In this document: in pieces, positions 40,861 to 49,564 of the stretch
Numbering within the stretch: the first letter of the stretch is position 1
Layout of the letters: each line of letters starts with the position of its first letter
Assembly: GCF_002954775.1 (NCBI RefSeq)
Contig: NZ_PJME01000005.1
Span: forward strand, 1-64,000
Source: Streptomyces geranii
GTDB taxonomy: Bacteria; Actinomycetota; Actinomycetes; Streptomycetales; Streptomycetaceae
Reading direction: 5' to 3'
DNA length: 64,000 nt
Program-made: the position numbers and the translations under genes
Notes under the pieces: generated by a model
Database searches by the model: none
Told to the model about the DNA's origin: nothing
What the model saw: only the letters and a program-made list of their open reading frames with translations

Positions 40861-42216
40861 ATGTCCTCGAATCCGGTCGCCGAGACCGTCGCCTCCCTCA
40901 TGCCGAGGGCCCGGGCGGAACTCACCGAACTGGTGGCGTTCAAGTCGGTGGCGGACTTCGAGCAGTTCCCGAAGAGCGAGAGCGAGGCCGCCGCGAACTG
41001 GGTCGCCGACGCCCTGCGCGCCGACGGCTTCCAGGACGTGGCCCTGCTCGACACCCCGGACGGCACACAGTCGGTGTACGGCTACCTGCCCGGCCCCGAA
41101 GGCGCGAAGACCGTCCTCCTGTACGCCCACTACGACGTGCAGCCGCCGCTCGACGAGGCCGGCTGGGAGACCCCGCCGTTCGAGCTGACCGAGCGCGACG
41201 GCCGCTGGTACGGACGCGGGGCCGCCGACTGCAAGGGCGGCCTCATCATGCACCTGCTCGCGCTGCGCGCCCTCCAGGCGAACGGCGGCGTGCCGGTCAA
41301 CGTCAAGGTGATCGCCGAGGGTTCGGAGGAAATGGGTACGGGCGGTCTGGAGCGGTACGCCGAGGAACACCCGGAGCTGCTCGCCGCCGACACGATCGTC
41401 ATCGGCGACGCCGGCAACTTCCGGGTAGGTCTGCCGACGGTCACGTCAACGCTGCGCGGCATGACCATGCTGCGGGTCCGGATCGACACCCTCGAAGGCA
41501 ACCTGCACTCGGGCCAGTTCGGCGGGGCCGCGCCGGACGCGCTGAGCGCGCTGATCCGCGTACTCGACTCCCTGCGGGCCGAGGACGGCACGACGACGGT
41601 CGACGGACTCACAGACGAGGCGTCGTGGGACGGACTGGTCTACGACGAGGAGCAGTTCCGCACGGACGCAAAGGTGCTCGACGGCGTCGACCTGATCGGC
41701 ACCGGCCCGGTCGCCGACCGCATCTGGGCACGCCCCGCGGTCACCGTCCTCGGCATCGACTGCCCACCGGTGGTCGGCGCCACCCCGTCCGTACAGGCGA
41801 GCGCCCGCGCACTGGTCAGCCTCCGCGTACCGCCGGGCGTGGACGCGGCGGCGGCCACCAAGCTCCTGGAGGCCCACGTCACGGCACACACGCCGTGGGG
41901 CGCGCGCGTGAGCATGGAACAGATCGGCCAGGGCCAGCCGTTCCGCGCGGACACGACCAGCCCGGCATACACGGCGATGGCGGAAGCGATGTCGGTCGCG
42001 TACCCCGGCCAGGAGATGCAGTACGCGGGCCAGGGCGGCTCGATCCCCCTCTGCAACACCCTCGCGTCGCTCTACCCCCAGGCCGAGATCCTCCTGATCG
42101 GCCTGAGCGAGCCGGAGGCCCAGATCCACGCGGTGAACGAAAGCGTGTCCCCGGAGGAACTGGAACACCTGTCGGTGACGGAGGCCCTGTTCCTCCGCAA
42201 CTACGCGGCATCCTGA
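40861..42216 (+). CDS. M20-family dipeptidase
   Basis: Zinc metallopeptidase of 451 residues. First metal ligands: His in LLYAHYDVQPP; bridging Asp in GRGAADCKGG; catalytic Glu pair in EGSEEMGTGG; further ligand Asp in GDAGNF; last His in IHAVNESV. It also has the dimerisation domain (TLRGMTMLRVRIDTLEGNLHSGQFGG). The pattern is that of dipeptidase/CNDP-like M20 proteins. AAGGAG precedes the ATG. A hairpin terminator lies 55 bases after the stop. Confidence 0.93.
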   Translation: MSSNPVAETVASLMPRARAELTELVAFKSVADFEQFPKSESEAAANWVADALRADGFQDVALLDTPDGTQSVYGYLPGPEGAKTVLLYAHYDVQPPLDEAGWETPPFELTERDGRWYGRGAADCKGGLIMHLLALRALQANGGVPVNVKVIAEGSEEMGTGGLERYAEEHPELLAADTIVIGDAGNFRVGLPTVTSTLRGMTMLRVRIDTLEGNLHSGQFGGAAPDALSALIRVLDSLRAEDGTTTVDGLTDEASWDGLVYDEEQFRTDAKVLDGVDLIGTGPVADRIWARPAVTVLGIDCPPVVGATPSVQASARALVSLRVPPGVDAAAATKLLEAHVTAHTPWGARVSMEQIGQGQPFRADTTSPAYTAMAEAMSVAYPGQEMQYAGQGGSIPLCNTLASLYPQAEILLIGLSEPEAQIHAVNESVSPEELEHLSVTEALFLRNYAAS

Positions 42217-42270
42217 CCCACCCGAAAGCCCCGAAGGCCGGACAGCCAGGGCGGCAGCCCGGCCAGGGTT

Positions 42271-42290
42271 GCGCCCCTAACCGGGGGCGC
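42271..42290. terminator. Hairpin terminator after the dipeptidase gene
   Basis: GCGCCCC pairs with GGGGCGC around a TAACCG loop. The rest of the 270-base convergent gap (42217-42486) is GC-rich without a recognisable gene. Confidence 0.65.
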
Positions 42291-42486
42291 GGCCTTGGCC
42301 ATCGGCCGACGTTCGGCGCCGCAGCGGAAGTCGTCGTGATCCGGGCGCGGCAGGCAGGACCGGGACCTGCCCAGCGGCCCGTCGCAGGCGCCCGCGGCGG
42401 CGGGATCGGCGTGCCGGAAGCCGCTCACCCGCGTCGGCCGGCTCCCGGTCGCACCCCGCACTCCACGTTCCGCAGCCCCGCCCCCC

Positions 42487-43542
42487 CTACTCCACCCCGA
42501 CCTCCCCCACCGCCACCCCCGCCTCCAGATACAGCGCAGCCCCCCGCTCACGCGCCCGCAGGGCCCCGCGCAGGCGTTCGTAGCGAATCGGTGGGAGCAG
42601 GTCCGCGGCCTCCTCCTCGCTCACGAAGCGGCAGTCGCGGAGTTCGGGGCCCGGCAGCAGCAGGCGGCCGGCCTCGGTGCTGTCGAGGCGTCCGCCGTCG
42701 AAGAGGAGGCGCAGGCCGCCGTAGCCGGGCGGTGCGGGTGGCTCCCAGTCGATGACGAGGAGACGGGGTACGTCGGTGAGGTGGATGCCGGTCTCCTCGG
42801 CGACCTCGCGGATGCCCGCGCGCGCGGGTGCCTCGCCCCGTTCCACGACACCGCCGGGGAACTCCCAACCGGGCTTGTACGTCGGGTCGACGAGCAGCAC
42901 CCGGTCCTGCTCGTCGAAGAGCAGGACCCCGGAGGCCACCGTCTCGCCGGTGGGTTCCGGGGTCTGCACGATGTCGCACACGGGCGCGGTCCCGGCGCTG
43001 ACGGCCTCCGCGATCCGTACCGCCGTCTCGTACGGCGTGAGCGCGCTGGTGTCGACCGGGTGGGCGTCGACGGTGAGCCAGGAGGCGAGCGCCGTCCGGT
43101 ACGGCTCGATCTGGTCGTACGACCACTGCCGTATCCGTATCTCGCCGTCGGGGAGGTCGGGCGGGACCTCCCGGGCGGCTATTCGCTCGCGCAGGATCGT
43201 TTCCGCCGGGGCGAGGAGCACATGGCGGACCGTGATGCGGCGGGCGGCGAGGCCGCCGAAGATCTCGTCGCGGTACTCCTGCCGCAGGAGCGTCATGGGC
43301 ACCACGAGGGTGCCGCCCAGCTCGGCGAGCATGGCGGCGGCGGTGTCCACGACGAGCCGGCGCCAGATCGGCAGGTCCTGGAAGTCGCCGACCTCGGCGA
43401 GGCGCTTGGGCGGCAGCAGTTGTGCGAGTGCCCCGCCGATGACCTCGGGGTCGAAGAGCGTGCTGTTCGGGATCAGTTCGATCAGTTCCCGTGCGGTGGT
43501 GGTCTTTCCCGCACCGAACGCGCCGTTGACCCAGACGATCAC
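42487..43542 (-). CDS. P-loop kinase-like / NUDIX hydrolase fusion
   Basis: A 351-residue two-domain protein. Residues 1-180 form a P-loop ATP/GTP-binding domain with Walker A GAFGAGKTT at 7-15, resembling small-molecule kinases. Residues 210-345 form a NUDIX domain with the box GGVVERGEAPARAGIREVAEETG (pattern G-x5-E-x7-REVxEExG), starting near residue 228. GTG at 43542 follows GAGGGGG and places the Walker motif at the N-terminus; upstream frame is rejected. It may phosphorylate a nucleoside-type substrate and hydrolyse a related diphosphate. Substrates unknown. Confidence 0.85.
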   Translation of the reverse strand: MIVWVNGAFGAGKTTTARELIELIPNSTLFDPEVIGGALAQLLPPKRLAEVGDFQDLPIWRRLVVDTAAAMLAELGGTLVVPMTLLRQEYRDEIFGGLAARRITVRHVLLAPAETILRERIAAREVPPDLPDGEIRIRQWSYDQIEPYRTALASWLTVDAHPVDTSALTPYETAVRIAEAVSAGTAPVCDIVQTPEPTGETVASGVLLFDEQDRVLLVDPTYKPGWEFPGGVVERGEAPARAGIREVAEETGIHLTDVPRLLVIDWEPPAPPGYGGLRLLFDGGRLDSTEAGRLLLPGPELRDCRFVSEEEAADLLPPIRYERLRGALRARERGAALYLEAGVAVGEVGVE

Positions 43543-43624
43543 TTTTCCCCCTCTTCTGTTGGACCCCTGAGGCTTGCCCGCTCCACCCTGCCACGGAAAC
43601 CAGATCACGTTGAGGCCGCAGACA

Positions 43625-43667
43625 CAGTGGCGCCGGTGCCCCGTCACACGGAACACCGGCGCCACTG
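43625..43667. terminator. Long hairpin between small secreted protein and NUDIX-fusion genes
   Basis: A 14-base left arm starting CAGTGGCGCC (43625-43638) pairs perfectly with the arm at 43654-43667 around a 15-base loop. It follows the stop (43685) of the minus-strand small secreted protein gene. Confidence 0.75.
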
Positions 43668-43684
43668 CGAACACTTCCGGCACG

Positions 43685-43888
43685 TCAGCCGGTCGTGCTG
43701 CCGCCTCCCACCGCGTCGTCGTCCACGGCCAGGCTGTCGCTGGCGACGGTGTGGTCGAGGGCGCTGAGGGTGTCGTCCACGTTCAGATCACCGAGGGCGT
43801 CGGCCCCCAGGCCGTGGGACGGGGTGATCGCCGCGACGACGAACCCGGTGGCGAGTGAGGCGATGGCGAGCATGCTGCGCTTCTTCAT
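43685..43888 (-). CDS. Small secreted protein of unknown function
   Basis: A 67-residue precursor: MKKRSMLAIASLATGFVVAA is a signal peptide, followed by an acidic mature peptide rich in Asp, Leu, Gly and Ala (DALGDLNVDD, DHTVASDSLAVDDDA). There are no cysteines or catalytic motifs. It resembles small exported actinomycete proteins of unknown role, possibly cell-surface-associated. The ATG at 43888 is chosen for the signal peptide; the upstream Gly/Arg-rich frame is the G-strand of a C-rich tract. Confidence 0.7.
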   Translation of the reverse strand: MKKRSMLAIASLATGFVVAAITPSHGLGADALGDLNVDDTLSALDHTVASDSLAVDDDAVGGGSTTG

Positions 43889-43947
43889 GCCCGGTTCAAC
43901 TGCCGAACCCGGGCGGGGGTCACGCCCAGATCCACTCCCGCTCCACT

Positions 43948-43994
43948 CCCACCCCTCCTCCACCCATCCCCCACCCTTCACTCGCCCTTCCCCC
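43948..43994 (-). other. Putative G-quadruplex tract between divergent secreted-protein genes
   Basis: On the minus strand there are seven G-runs of 3-5 bases within 47 bases, with several groups of four separated by loops of 1-7 bases. It lies in the gap between the small secreted protein gene (starts 43888, minus) and the alpha-galactosidase gene (starts 44129, plus). Confidence 0.6.
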
Positions 43995-44128
43995 ACTCCA
44001 CGCCGACTCCGGCCAAGCCGCCCGGACATCGGAGGTATGGCCGCCCGCCGGTATACGGCCTACCGTGAACACACACCGATGACGCGGACATGACGTCATC
44101 CCATATCTCGCGAGTACGGAGGAACGTA

Positions 44129-46159
44129 ATGATGCGTCACCTTCACACCCGCACAACCCCTCACAGAGTGATCGGAGCATTAGCCGCGACGGCACTCCTG
44201 TTCACCACCGGACTCACCGCCCCGGCTCTGGCCGCTCCCCCGCAAGCAGCACCCGCCCTCCCCACTCGATCCGCCGGCCCGGCACTCACCCCTCCGATGG
44301 GCTTCAACAACTGGAACTCCACCCACTGCCGCGCGGAGTTCAACGAGGCCATGGTCAAAGGGATCGCGGACATCTTCGTGACGAAGGGCCTCAAGGACGT
44401 CGGCTACGAGTACGTCAACCTCGACGACTGCTGGGCACTCCCACAGCGCGACGCCGACGGGAAACTCGTGCCCGACCCCGTCCGATTCCCCAACGGAATC
44501 AAGGCAGTTGCCGACTACGTGCACGCCAAGGGCCTCAAGCTCGGCATCTACACCAGCGCGGGCACGAAGACGTGCAACAGCGCGGGGTTCCCGGGAGCGC
44601 TCGGCCATGAGTACAGCGACGCCCGGCAGTTCGCGGACTGGGGCGTCGACTACCTCAAGTACGACAACTGCAACAACCAGGGCGTGGACGCCAAGTCGCG
44701 CTACACGACCATGCGCGACGCGCTCCTCGCGACCGGTAGGCCCATCGTCTACAGCATCTGCGAGTGGGGCCAGAACAAGCCCTGGGAGTGGGCGGCGGAC
44801 GTCGGCCAACTGTGGCGTACGACCGGGGACATCAGCGACACCTGGGGTTCGATGCTGTCGATCCTCAAGCGGAACCTGCCCCTCGCCCAGTACGCCGGTC
44901 CAGGCCACTGGAACGACCCCGACATGCTGGAGGTCGGCAACGGCGGCATGACGGCGACCGAGTACCGCTCGCACTTCTCGATGTGGGCGATCATGGCCGC
45001 GCCGCTCCTCATCGGCTCCGACCTCAGGTCCGCCTCCGACGAGACCTTCTCCATCCTCGGCAACCGCGAGGTCGTCGCGGTCGACCAGGACCCGCTGGGC
45101 CGCCAGGGCACGGTCGTCTCGTCCGAGGACGGCGGCTGGGTCGTCGCCAAGGAGATGGCGGACGGCAGCCGTACGGTGGCCCTCTTCAACGAGACCGGCA
45201 GCGCCCGCCGCATCACGACGACCGCGACGGCGATCGGCCTGCCCGTGGCGGACGCGTACACCCTGCGCGACCTGTGGCAGCACCGCACGTACAACACCGC
45301 GGGCACCGTCTCGGCGACGGTCCCGGCCCACGGCACGGTCCTGGTACGGGTGACAGCCGACCCGCGCTGGTCCCACTACCCGCCGGCCGTCGAACTCGCC
45401 GTGGACAACGCGCTGTTGGTGGAAGCGGGCACGCCGACCACCCTCACGACGACGCTCACGGACCTGGGCCGCACACCCGCCAACCGCGTCTCGGTCGCGC
45501 TGACAGCCCCCGAGGGATGGGCAGTTCGCGCGAAGTCACCGACCACCGCCCCCGTCGTACGGCCAGGCACGTCCCTGCGCACCCGCTGGACGCTCACGCC
45601 GCCACAGGGGACGCCACCGGGCTCGTACGACCTTGCTCTCAGGGCGAGTTACCGCTCGCCGACGGGTGTGCGCGTCGCCACAGCCCTGCCCCTGACCGCG
45701 TCCGTCGTGGTGGCACCGCCCGTCGGCACCTCCTCGCTCGGCGACCTCCCGTGGCTGTCGGCCACCAATGGATACGGTCCCGTCGAGCGGAACACCAGCA
45801 ACGGGGAGAGCGCGGCGGGCGACGGACATCCGATCACTGTCGGCGGGGTGGAGTACGCCAAGGGGCTCGGCGTCCACGCGTCGAGCGCCGTCGAGTTCTA
45901 CACCGGGGCGGCCTGCGAGACGGTCGGCGCGGACGTGGGCGTCGACGACGAGAAGGGCACCAGAGGCACCGTCGCCTTCGAGATCTGGGCGGACGGCACG
46001 AAGGTCGCCTCGACCGGCGTCCTCACCAACGCCATGCCCGCCGAACACCTCACGGCCGAGGTGACCGGCGCCCGCACGATCCGCCTGGTCGTGACCGACG
46101 GAGGCGACGGCATCGACTCGGACCACGCGGACTGGGCGGACGCGACCGTGAGCTGCTGA
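44129..46159 (+). CDS. Secreted GH27 alpha-galactosidase with NPCBM domain
   Basis: A 676-residue exported glycosidase. The signal peptide runs to about residue 35 (ending APALA). The catalytic barrel starts at TPPMGFNNWN and has the nucleophile Asp179 in YLKYDNC and the acid/base Asp234 in TTGDISDTW. A beta-sandwich follows (to about 420), then a NEW3-type domain (about 425-530) and a C-terminal NPCBM carbohydrate-binding domain (about 545-676). GGAGG lies 5 bases before the ATG. It should release terminal alpha-galactose from plant galactosides outside the cell. The ROK kinase and LacI regulator nearby fit a sugar-use locus. Confidence 0.95.
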   Translation: MMRHLHTRTTPHRVIGALAATALLFTTGLTAPALAAPPQAAPALPTRSAGPALTPPMGFNNWNSTHCRAEFNEAMVKGIADIFVTKGLKDVGYEYVNLDDCWALPQRDADGKLVPDPVRFPNGIKAVADYVHAKGLKLGIYTSAGTKTCNSAGFPGALGHEYSDARQFADWGVDYLKYDNCNNQGVDAKSRYTTMRDALLATGRPIVYSICEWGQNKPWEWAADVGQLWRTTGDISDTWGSMLSILKRNLPLAQYAGPGHWNDPDMLEVGNGGMTATEYRSHFSMWAIMAAPLLIGSDLRSASDETFSILGNREVVAVDQDPLGRQGTVVSSEDGGWVVAKEMADGSRTVALFNETGSARRITTTATAIGLPVADAYTLRDLWQHRTYNTAGTVSATVPAHGTVLVRVTADPRWSHYPPAVELAVDNALLVEAGTPTTLTTTLTDLGRTPANRVSVALTAPEGWAVRAKSPTTAPVVRPGTSLRTRWTLTPPQGTPPGSYDLALRASYRSPTGVRVATALPLTASVVVAPPVGTSSLGDLPWLSATNGYGPVERNTSNGESAAGDGHPITVGGVEYAKGLGVHASSAVEFYTGAACETVGADVGVDDEKGTRGTVAFEIWADGTKVASTGVLTNAMPAEHLTAEVTGARTIRLVVTDGGDGIDSDHADWADATVSC

Positions 46160-46449
46160 GCCGACCGGTCAGCAGTAGGCACGAGGAGGGGGTGCGGGCG
46201 TCGGCCACTGAAGGATCGTTCCGGCCGACACCGACACCGACGCCGACATCAACACCGCGGCCGACGCTGGCGCCGACACCCAGCGCCGACACCCGCACCC
46301 AGCCCCGCCCTCGCACACCCGCACCCACCCGCGCCCTCGCACACCCACCCCCGCGCCCACACGTGCATCCGCCCCCGCCCCCGCCCTCACACCGTCACTA
46401 ACTCACCCACCCGCCCTCAACCCCGCCCCCACCCCCTCAGGCACTCCCC
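46160..46449. other. Low-complexity C-rich convergent intergenic region
   Basis: The 290 bases between the convergent alpha-galactosidase and ROK genes consist largely of imperfect ACACCGAC- and CGCACCCAC-type hexamers on the plus strand. Reading frames through it are simple-sequence artefacts. The inverted pair CTGCTGA/TCAGCAG (46153-46175) overlaps the alpha-galactosidase stop and may be a weak terminator. Confidence 0.6.
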
Positions 46450-47406
46450 TCAGACACCCGCCTCCGCCGCATCGCCCACCCGCCGCGTCAACGCCGCCGC
46501 TGCCGCGCCGACCAGCCCCGCGTCCGTACCCATCTGCGCCGGTACGATCTCCAGCCGCTGGACGAACGACAGCGTCGCATACGTCTTCAGGGCCGCGCGC
46601 AGGGGTGTGAACAGGACGTCGCCCGCCTTGCCCACCCCGCCGCCGATCACCGCGACGTCGATCTCCACCAGGGTCGCCGTGGCCGCGATGCCCGCCGCCA
46701 GCGCTTGGGCCGCACGGGCGAACGAGGCGACCGCGACCGGGTCGCCGGCCCGGGCCGCCTCGGCCACGGCGGCGGCCGAGGTGTCGCCGTCGGGGCCCGG
46801 TTGCCAGCCGTTCGCCAGGGCGCGGCGGGCGATGTTGGGGCCGCTGGCGATGCGCTCCACACAGCCACGGGAGCCGCAGGCGCAGGGTTCGCCGTCGAGT
46901 TCGACGCTGATGTGGCCGATGTGGCCCGCGTTGCCGGTGGGGCCGGGGTGCAGCCGACCGTTGAGGACCAGGCCGCCGCCGACGCCGGTCGAGACGACCA
47001 TGCACAGCGCGTTGTCGTGGCCGCGGGCGGCGCCCTGCCAGTGCTCGGCCGCCGTGATCGCCACGCCGTCACCGATCAGCTCGACGGGCAGTCCGCCGGT
47101 CGCGGCGCGGACGCGGTCGACGAGCGGGTAGTCGCGCCAGCCGGGTACGTTCACCGGGCTCACCGTGCCGGTGGAGGCGTCCACCGGCCCCGCGCTGCCG
47201 ATGCCGACGGCGCTCGCGCTTCCCCACAGCGGCGATCCGGTCAGCTCGGCGACGACCTCCTCGACGGCCCGCATCACGGTCTCGCCGTCCTCCCGCGCGG
47301 GCGTCGGGCGCTGCGCGCGCAGCAGGATCCGGCCGTGGCCGTCCACCAGCGCTCCGGCGATCTTGGTGCCGCCGATGTCGAGCGCGGCCACGAGGTCGGT
47401 GTGCAT
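46450..47406 (-). CDS. ROK-family sugar kinase
   Basis: A 318-residue ROK protein: ATP-binding DIGGTKIAGALV at 10-21, STGVGGGLVLNG, GNAGHIGHISVE and the zinc-binding CACGSRGCVE (CxCGxxGCxE). There is no N-terminal winged helix, so it is an enzyme (glucokinase or fructokinase type) rather than a repressor. Sugar specificity is not evident. It is divergent from the LacI regulator, with several palindromes in the 314-base gap. Confidence 0.92.
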   Translation of the reverse strand: MHTDLVAALDIGGTKIAGALVDGHGRILLRAQRPTPAREDGETVMRAVEEVVAELTGSPLWGSASAVGIGSAGPVDASTGTVSPVNVPGWRDYPLVDRVRAATGGLPVELIGDGVAITAAEHWQGAARGHDNALCMVVSTGVGGGLVLNGRLHPGPTGNAGHIGHISVELDGEPCACGSRGCVERIASGPNIARRALANGWQPGPDGDTSAAAVAEAARAGDPVAVASFARAAQALAAGIAATATLVEIDVAVIGGGVGKAGDVLFTPLRAALKTYATLSFVQRLEIVPAQMGTDAGLVGAAAAALTRRVGDAAEAGV

Positions 47407-47443
47407 CAGTGTCAGATCTCCCTGTAGACCAAGGTAAAAAGGG

Positions 47444-47455
47444 CAGACCGGTCTG
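47444..47455. promoter_or_regulatory. Palindrome near the ROK kinase start
   Basis: CAGACCGGTCTG, a perfect 12-base palindrome with a central CG, 38 bases upstream of the ROK start codon. Confidence 0.5.
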
Positions 47456-47484
47456 ACGGTGGGGCGCAGGCCGGAGATAGCGGT

Positions 47485-47516
47485 GGACAGTGTCCCCTGG
47501 ATCTGACAACGTTGTC
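47485..47516. promoter_or_regulatory. Paired LacI-type operators
   Basis: GACAACGTTGTC (47505-47516) is a perfect palindrome with the AACGTT centre typical of LacI-family operators. GGACA-G-TGTCC (47485-47495) is a second palindrome 20 bases away, about two helical turns centre to centre. Both lie between the divergent ROK and LacI genes. Confidence 0.6.
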
Positions 47517-47720
47517 CAGGCTCTATGCTCGACGCCACATCCTCATACATACACAGGGACGACGCATCCCCCCGGCCGGAAGATGGTCCGGAGCACGGTC
47601 GTGGACAGCCCATGGGCACCCATGGACAGCCACAGACGGTCGTGAACCACCATGGATCAGCACGGACGACCGGCCGGGGATCGCCGTGGTCCCGTGGACG
47701 ACAGGACAGGACAGCGCATC

Positions 47721-48758
47721 GTGGCCGACACCGCCCGCCGCCCGGAGAACCGTTACGGCAACCGTCCGACGATGAAGGACGTGGCCGCACGGGCCGGGGT
47801 CGGACTCAAGACGGTCTCGCGTGTCGTGAACGGCGAGCCGGGGGTCACCCCGGAGACCGAGCGCCGGGTGCAGGAGGCGATCGACGCGCTGGGTTTCCGC
47901 CGCAACGACAGCGCGCGGGTGCTGCGCAAGGGCAGTACGGCGAGCATCGGCCTGGTCCTGGAGGATCTCGCCGACCCGTTCTACGGCCCGCTGAGCCGCG
48001 CGGTCGAGGAGATCGCGCGGGCGCACGGCGCGCTGCTGATCAACGGGTCGAGCGCCGAGGACCCGGACCGTGAGCAGGAGTTGGTGCTGGCGCTGTGCGC
48101 GCGGCGTGTGGACGGGCTGGTGATCATCCCGGCCGGTGACGACCACCGCTATCTGGAGCCCGAGCTGAAGGCGGGCGTCGCCACGGTGTTCGTGGACCGA
48201 CCGGCCGGGCAGATCGACGCCGACGTCGTCCTGTCGGACAGCTTCGGCGGCGCGCGCGACGGCGTGGCCCATCTGATCGCGCACGGGCACCGCAGGATCG
48301 GCTTCATCGGCGACATGCCCCGTATCCACACCTCCGCCGAGCGGCTGCGCGGCTATCGCGCGGCGATGGAGGACGCGGGGATACCGATCGAGGACGCGTG
48401 GATGTCCCTCGGCGTCACCGACCCGGAGCGGGTGCGCCGCGCGGCCGAGGAGATGCTCACCGGGCCGTCCCCGGTCACGGCGGTCTTCGCGGGCAACAAC
48501 CGCGTGACGGTCACGGTCGTCCGGGTCCTGGCCGAACACCGCCGTCCCGTCGCCCTGGTGGGCTTCGACGACTTCGAACTCGCCGACCTGCTGCAGCCGG
48601 GTGTCACGGTCGTCGCCCAGGACGCGGCCCAGCTCGGCCGCACGGCCGCCGAACGCCTCTTCCGCCAGCTGGACGGCACCCTGATCACCCCGGAGCGCAT
48701 CGAACTCCCGACCAGGCTGATCACCCGGGGCTCGGGCGAACTGCCCCCGGCGGGCTGA
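47721..48758 (+). CDS. LacI-family transcriptional regulator
   Basis: A 345-residue LacI/GalR regulator: HTH at about 17-40 (MKDVAARAGVGLKTVSRVVNG), hinge and type-1 periplasmic-binding fold (IGLVLEDLADPFYGPLSRAVE, VDGLVIIPAG, GHRRIGFIGD, FAGNNRVTVTVV). GTG at 47721 gives the usual 15-residue leader; an ATG at the HTH (47772) is an alternative. It probably represses the divergent ROK kinase, and perhaps itself, via the AACGTT palindrome. The sugar effector is not known. Confidence 0.92.
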   Translation: MADTARRPENRYGNRPTMKDVAARAGVGLKTVSRVVNGEPGVTPETERRVQEAIDALGFRRNDSARVLRKGSTASIGLVLEDLADPFYGPLSRAVEEIARAHGALLINGSSAEDPDREQELVLALCARRVDGLVIIPAGDDHRYLEPELKAGVATVFVDRPAGQIDADVVLSDSFGGARDGVAHLIAHGHRRIGFIGDMPRIHTSAERLRGYRAAMEDAGIPIEDAWMSLGVTDPERVRRAAEEMLTGPSPVTAVFAGNNRVTVTVVRVLAEHRRPVALVGFDDFELADLLQPGVTVVAQDAAQLGRTAAERLFRQLDGTLITPERIELPTRLITRGSGELPPAG

Positions 48759-48766
48759 GCCGGCCG

Positions 48767-49564
48767 ATGCCCACCCTGGAGTCCCTGGGCCTGGCGCGGG
48801 CCCCGCGCGACCACCCGCTCACCTATCCGGGCGTCTGGCCGGCCGAGTCCGGAGTCCTGGACGGCGACACCTTCCTCCCGCTCACCCTCACCCGCCCCTT
48901 CCGCCTCCCGGACCGCGTGCCCGTCCTCGCCGTCGGCTCCAACGCGTCCCCCGGTCAACTCCGGCACAAAATGGCGGAGTACGACCTCCACGCACCGCTC
49001 CCGATGACCCGGGCCAGGGTCACCGGCATCGACGTCAGCGTCTCGGCCCATGTCAGCCTGCTCGGGTATGTCTCGGCGTCGCCCGTCAACGCCCCGGGAA
49101 ACGTCCGGGAGTTGTTCGTGACCTGGCTCGACCAGGACCAGCTCGCCGTCATCGACGCCAGCGAGGGGGTGCCGGTGCCGACAGGCCCGTACGACCGTGT
49201 CTGGCTCCCCTCCCCCGACGTGACCGTCGAGTTGGAGTCCGGCGAGCGCCTTCCCGGCGTGTACGCCTACGTCAACCGGCACGGAGTGCTGCGCGACGGG
49301 TCCGGAAGTCCGCGCCCGCATCCGGGAGAACGCCAACTGCTCGCCGAACTCCTCGGCGGTTCACCGGGGTTGAGGGAGCTGTTCGGCGAAACTCCCGAGG
49401 AGTTCTGCGCCCGGGCCCGCTTCGACCGGGACCGGTGCGACCGGGGTACGCGGCTGTTCGCGGCGGAGGGGCTGGTGGTCGCGTCCGGTCTGGAGCCGTA
49501 CGTACGGGCTCAGCAGACCGGGAGTCCGGGGACCGCGAGGTCGTTGTCGCCGCCCTGGATGTAG
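48767..49564 (+). CDS. Uncharacterised protein, possible gamma-glutamylcyclotransferase-like fold
   Basis: A 265-residue protein I do not recognise. The segment VLAVGSNASPGQLRHKM is reminiscent of the YGSNL start of gamma-glutamylcyclotransferase-like folds, followed by TRARVTG and an acidic DASEG strand; this similarity is weak. It starts 8 bases after the LacI stop and may be co-transcribed. Its last 55 bases overlap the end of the convergent Ser/Thr kinase gene (49510-49564). Confidence 0.65.
   Translation: MPTLESLGLARAPRDHPLTYPGVWPAESGVLDGDTFLPLTLTRPFRLPDRVPVLAVGSNASPGQLRHKMAEYDLHAPLPMTRARVTGIDVSVSAHVSLLGYVSASPVNAPGNVRELFVTWLDQDQLAVIDASEGVPVPTGPYDRVWLPSPDVTVELESGERLPGVYAYVNRHGVLRDGSGSPRPHPGERQLLAELLGGSPGLRELFGETPEEFCARARFDRDRCDRGTRLFAAEGLVVASGLEPYVRAQQTGSPGTARSLSPPWM

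Larger units (their letters stand above)
47407..47720. other. Divergent promoter region of ROK kinase and LacI regulator
   Basis: The 314-base gap has no credible gene. It contains three palindromes near its left end, at 47444-47455, 47485-47495 and 47505-47516, and a partly repetitive GGACAG/CATGGA-rich segment (about 47585-47715) just ahead of the LacI start. Confidence 0.6.

Noticed and set aside
46160..46449. Proline/threonine-rich extension of the alpha-galactosidase
   Set aside because: A stop codon (46157-46159) ends the gene before the low-complexity region; frames beyond it are simple-sequence artefacts.
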